From Desulfarculus sp. (GTDB taxonomy: Bacteria; Desulfobacterota; Desulfarculia; Desulfarculales; Desulfarculaceae): 64,000 nucleotides of DNA. Below, piece by piece: positions 61,111 through 64,000 of the stretch. Below the pieces are notes generated by a model. It had not been told where the DNA came from and did no database searches. It saw only the letters and a list, made by a program, of their open reading frames with translations. The first letter of the stretch is position 1. Each line of letters starts with the position of its first letter. The stretch spans positions 1 to 64,000 of the forward strand of contig QZKP01000048.1 of NCBI GenBank assembly GCA_003605055.1, given 5' to 3'. The position numbers and the translations under genes are program-made.

Positions 61111-63597
61111 GTGGGCCACGAGGAGCTGCTCAGCCAGGTGGAGCGCCCCGCCCGCTACCTGGGCGGGGAGGCCGGCTGCGTCATCAAGGACCCGGCCCGA
61201 GTGCGCCTGTGGCTGGCCCTGGCCTTCCCCGAGGTCTATGAGATCGCCATGAGCCACCTGGGGCTCAAGGTGCTCTATGAGGCCCTGGCACCCCGGCCGG
61301 AGGTGGCCGCCGAGAGGGTCTTCTGCCCCTGGACCGACCTCATGGCCCTCATGCAGCAGCACGGCCTAGGACCCTGGTCCCTGGAAAGCGGCCGGCCCCT
61401 GGCCGAGTTCGACGTCATCGGCTTCTCCTTCCAGTACGAGCTGACCTACACCAACGCCCTGCACATGCTGCGCCTGGCCGGGGTGCCCCTGCGCCGGGAG
61501 CGGCGCGGCCCGGACCACCCCCTGGTCATCGCCGGCGGCCCTTGCATGGTCAACCCCGAGCCCTTGGCCGAGTTCCTGGACCTGGCCGTGGTGGGCGAGG
61601 CCGAGGAGCTGATTCACCCACTGGTGGACCTGCTGCTGGAGGCCAAGGAGCAGGCCTGGCCGCGCGATAGGCTCTTTGATCGGGCCGCGGAGTTGGAGGG
61701 GGTTTACGTCCCGGCCCTGTTTGCGCCCCGCTACCAGGACGGACGCCTGCGGGAGATAGAGCCCCTGAACCCGGCGCGCCCCAAGGTGCGGCGGCGGGTG
61801 GTGGCCGATCTGGCCGCCCAGAAACCGCCCCTACAGCCGGTGCTGCCCGCGGTGCAGCCGGTGCACGACCGCCTGGGGCTGGAGGTGGCCCGGGGCTGCA
61901 CCCGGGGCTGCCGCTTCTGCCAGGCCGGCTTCATCTACCGGCCGGTGCGGGAGCGGCCGGCCCAGCAGGTGCTGGAGGCGGCCCTGGCCGGTCTGGCGGC
62001 CAGCGGCCTGGAGGAGGTGGCGCTGCTGTCCCTGTCCACCAGCGATTATTCCTGCGTGGAGCCCCTGGCCGCGGCCCTGATGGACGCCCTGGAGCCGCGG
62101 CGGGTGAGCCTGAGCCTGCCCTCCCTGCGCATGGACTCCCTGGGCCCGGAGCTGATCGCCCAGATCAAGCGGGTGCGCAAGACCGGCTTCACCCTGGCCC
62201 CGGAGGCGGGCAGTGAGCGCCTGCGCCAGGTGATCAACAAGAACCTGAGCCAGGAGCAGATACTGGCCGCGGTCCGGGCCGTGTTCGGCATGTCCTGGAA
62301 CCTGGTCAAGCTCTACTTCATGCTGGGCCTGCCCACCGAGACCGAGGAGGATATCGAGGCCATCGGGCGGCTCTGTGAGTTGGTGGCCGCTGAGGCTCGG
62401 GCCGCGGGCCGCGGCCGGGGCAAGCGGCCGGTGGTCAACGCCAGCCTGGGCCTGTTCGTGCCCAAGCCCCACACTCCCTTCCAGTGGGAGGGGCAGATGG
62501 ATTTGGAGGAGGCCTGGAGCCGCCTGAAGCTGGCCAAGTCGGTGCTGGGCAGCCGCAGCCTCAAGGCCAAGTGGCACCACCCGGCCACCAGCATCGTCGA
62601 GGGGGTGCTCTCCCGGGGAGACCGCCGGCTGGCACCAGTGCTGGAGCGGGCCGTGGAGCTGGGCTGCTGCTTCGACGGCTGGAGCGAGCACCTGGACTAC
62701 GAGGTCTGGCTGGCCTCCCTCGGCGAGGCCGGTCTGTCCCCGGCCGACTACCTGCGGCCGCGGGCGCCGGAGGAGGCGCTGCCCTGGGACCACATAGACG
62801 TGGGCGTGACCAAGGACTACCTATGGGCCGAGCGGCTGCGGGCCTTGACCGGCCAGGCCACCGGCGACTGCCGCCACGGCTCCTGCCTGGACTGCGGGGT
62901 CTGCGACCACCGGGAGATAAAGCCACGTCTTTTCCCGGAGGCGGCCTTGCAGCCCCCGCCACTGCCCGCGCTTGGCCAGGAGCGGGAGAAGTACCGCCTG
63001 CGCCTGGAGAAGACCGGCCCGGCCCGCTTCCTGGGCCATTTGGAAACCATGCGCCAGTTGGAGCGGGGCTTCCGGCGGGGCGGAGTGGAGCTGGCCCACA
63101 GTCAGGGCTTCCACCCCCACCCTCTGCTCAAGGCGGCCTCAGCCCTGCCCCTGGGCGTGGAGAGCCTGGTGGAGGTGCTGGAGGTGACCACCAGCCGGCC
63201 CTACGACCCCGCGGCCTTGCCGGAGATGGTCAACCCCTGCCTGCCCCGGGGCCTGCGCCTGTCCCAGGCCCGCCCGGCCGTGCCCGGCGAGAAGCTGCTG
63301 GAGCCCGTGGAGGTGACCTACCGGGTGGAACCGGCCGCGCCCCTGGACCCGGAGCGGCTCAGGGCCTTCCATGAATCAGGCGAGTGGATTATGCTAAGGC
63401 AGTCACCCAAGGGGGAGCGCAGCATAGATCTGAAGTCCGCGGTGCGCCGCCTGGAACTGGAGCAGGATGGCCTGCTCCTGTGCGTGGGCCGCTCCGGCGG
63501 CCGGCCCAAGCCGGCCGAGGTGCTGTTGAGCGTATTCGGCCTCAGCGCCCAGGAGGCCGCCGCCAGCCGGGCCCTGAAAATAGCGGCCCAGTATTAG
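61111..63597 (+). CDS. TIGR03960-type radical SAM protein fused to DUF2344 (TIGR03936)
   Basis: 828 residues, GTG start after GGGGAGG. B12-like N-domain; radical SAM CTRGCRFC with Cys263, Cys267, Cys270; cysteine cluster CRHGSCLDCGVC near 586-597; then a C-terminal DUF2344 domain from about 627 (YRLRLEKTGPARFLGHLETM). Such fusions usually sit immediately before an RNase E/G gene, as here. The natural reaction is not established. Codon-close to the MBL gene (3 bp gap). Confidence 0.93.
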   Translation: MGHEELLSQVERPARYLGGEAGCVIKDPARVRLWLALAFPEVYEIAMSHLGLKVLYEALAPRPEVAAERVFCPWTDLMALMQQHGLGPWSLESGRPLAEFDVIGFSFQYELTYTNALHMLRLAGVPLRRERRGPDHPLVIAGGPCMVNPEPLAEFLDLAVVGEAEELIHPLVDLLLEAKEQAWPRDRLFDRAAELEGVYVPALFAPRYQDGRLREIEPLNPARPKVRRRVVADLAAQKPPLQPVLPAVQPVHDRLGLEVARGCTRGCRFCQAGFIYRPVRERPAQQVLEAALAGLAASGLEEVALLSLSTSDYSCVEPLAAALMDALEPRRVSLSLPSLRMDSLGPELIAQIKRVRKTGFTLAPEAGSERLRQVINKNLSQEQILAAVRAVFGMSWNLVKLYFMLGLPTETEEDIEAIGRLCELVAAEARAAGRGRGKRPVVNASLGLFVPKPHTPFQWEGQMDLEEAWSRLKLAKSVLGSRSLKAKWHHPATSIVEGVLSRGDRRLAPVLERAVELGCCFDGWSEHLDYEVWLASLGEAGLSPADYLRPRAPEEALPWDHIDVGVTKDYLWAERLRALTGQATGDCRHGSCLDCGVCDHREIKPRLFPEAALQPPPLPALGQEREKYRLRLEKTGPARFLGHLETMRQLERGFRRGGVELAHSQGFHPHPLLKAASALPLGVESLVEVLEVTTSRPYDPAALPEMVNPCLPRGLRLSQARPAVPGEKLLEPVEVTYRVEPAAPLDPERLRAFHESGEWIMLRQSPKGERSIDLKSAVRRLELEQDGLLLCVGRSGGRPKPAEVLLSVFGLSAQEAAASRALKIAAQY

Positions 63598-63609
63598 AGG
63601 CAGTTCGCT

Positions 63610-64000
63610 TTGTCCGCCACCCTGCTCATAAACAACCGCTCCTACGAGACCCGCGTGGCCCTGTTGGAAAATGGCCAGTGCGTGGAGGTGTACGTGGAGC
63701 GGCACAAGCAGATGTCCCTGGCCGGCAACGTGTATCTGGGGCGGGTGGCCCGGGTGCTGCCGGGCATGCAGGCCGCCTTCGTGGACATCGGCCTGCCCAA
63801 GGCGGCCTTCCTCTACGTCAGCGACGTGTACTACGAGCCCGAGGACTACCAGTGGGACTCCGAGGCCTACCCCAACGAGGCGGGCCGGGGCGGGCACAAC
63901 AGCCGCATCGAGCTGATGCTGCGCGAGGGCCAGGAGATCATGGTGCAGGTGGCCAAGGAGCCCCTGGGCAACAAGGGCGCCCGCGTTACCAGCCACGTAA
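63610..64000 (+). CDS. RNase E/G family ribonuclease, N-terminal part (cut by window edge)
   Basis: About 130 codons are visible, from a TTG at 63610 with AGAGG upstream; the start is inferred. ATLLINNRSYETRVALLENG then VYLGRVARVLPGMQAAFVDI are the N-terminal RNase G/E segment with the S1 domain. GAGLPKAAF-like wording (IGLPKAAFLYVSDV) and a loop insertion follow. Reading frame is open to the window end. RNase E/G cuts single-stranded RNA, notably in 16S rRNA maturation and mRNA decay. Position after the radical SAM/DUF2344 gene is the usual arrangement. Confidence 0.9.
   Translation, partial: MSATLLINNRSYETRVALLENGQCVEVYVERHKQMSLAGNVYLGRVARVLPGMQAAFVDIGLPKAAFLYVSDVYYEPEDYQWDSEAYPNEAGRGGHNSRIELMLREGQEIMVQVAKEPLGNKGARVTSHV

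Noticed and set aside
1-64000. CRISPR arrays, rRNA, integrase or phage genes
   Set aside because: No regularly spaced direct repeats, rRNA-like sequence, integrase or phage structural gene was seen on reading the window.

Overview
Overview. The window is dense, mostly GC-rich bacterial chromosome, dominated (about 2.1-55 kb) by a surface-polysaccharide / nonulosonic-acid glycan island. Conserved housekeeping genes flank it on the right (55.5-64 kb). The envelope features (Tat-type MsrP, periplasmic cyclophilin, Kdo-type cytidylyltransferase) suggest a Gram-negative cell. Four radical SAM proteins, three of them with B12-binding-type N-terminal domains inside the island, suggest an anaerobe. 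The large radical SAM/DUF2344 fusion followed by an RNase E/G gene fits a Desulfobacterota-like (deltaproteobacterial) organism. This placement is inference from gene content only.

Layout. (1) 0-2.1 kb, lower GC: a sulfite-oxidase-like molybdoenzyme and a small membrane protein. (2) 2.1-11.2 kb, plus strand: Gfo/Idh oxidoreductase, DegT aminotransferase, GT2, three B12-type radical SAM enzymes and an LPG-synthase-type membrane protein. (3) 11.2-26.1 kb, minus strand: an 11-gene run from about 26.1 kb down to 12.6 kb (methyltransferase, ABC half-transporter, surface-carbohydrate protein, FkbM methyltransferase, NeuB-type synthase, methyltransferase, SDR, aldehyde dehydrogenase, CMP-acylneuraminate-type cytidylyltransferase, full-length transketolase, GT-B protein), then an isolated AT-rich methyltransferase. 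(4) 26.3-31.6 kb, plus strand, divergent from region 3: SDR, sugar-phosphate cyclase (3-dehydroquinate synthase superfamily), 2-hydroxyacid dehydrogenase, KdsB-like cytidylyltransferase, Gfo/Idh, GmhA-like SIS isomerase. (5) 31.8-39.4 kb, plus strand: MBOAT and SGNH acyl-modification pair, HpcH/HpaI aldolase, GT-B protein, Gfo/Idh, second CMP-acylneuraminate-type cytidylyltransferase, SDR. (6) A 256-bp MITE-like element with 18-bp terminal inverted repeats. (7) 39.7-42.5 kb, minus strand: third cytidylyltransferase, 2-hydroxyacid dehydrogenase, GT4. (8) 42.7-47.0 kb, plus strand: second NeuB, NeuC-type epimerase, ankyrin protein, GT-C membrane protein. (9) 47.0-55.3 kb, minus strand: three GT4, two methyltransferases, MFS, MATE. 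(10) 55.5-59.4 kb, minus strand: MsrP, exported PIMT, endonuclease III, exported cyclophilin, LOG protein. (11) 59.5-64 kb, plus strand: MBL-fold RNA-processing-type hydrolase, radical SAM/DUF2344 fusion, 5' part of an RNase E/G gene.

How it works together (inference). Two NeuB synthases, one NeuC epimerase, three NeuA-family cytidylyltransferases and one KdsB-like cytidylyltransferase imply several different CMP-activated keto-acid sugars rather than one. The cyclase module next to a GmhA-like isomerase, with a transketolase in the divergent operon, suggests a route from sedoheptulose 7-phosphate to an activated C7 cyclitol or unusual ulosonate. An HpaI-type pyruvate aldolase near a cytidylyltransferase could be an alternative entry to a 3-deoxy-ulosonate. 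Methyltransferases, MBOAT/SGNH proteins and many glycosyltransferases would decorate and assemble the glycan. The ABC half-transporter is the best in-window flippase candidate. No Wzy or oligosaccharyltransferase is evident.

No rRNA, tRNA or CRISPR was seen.
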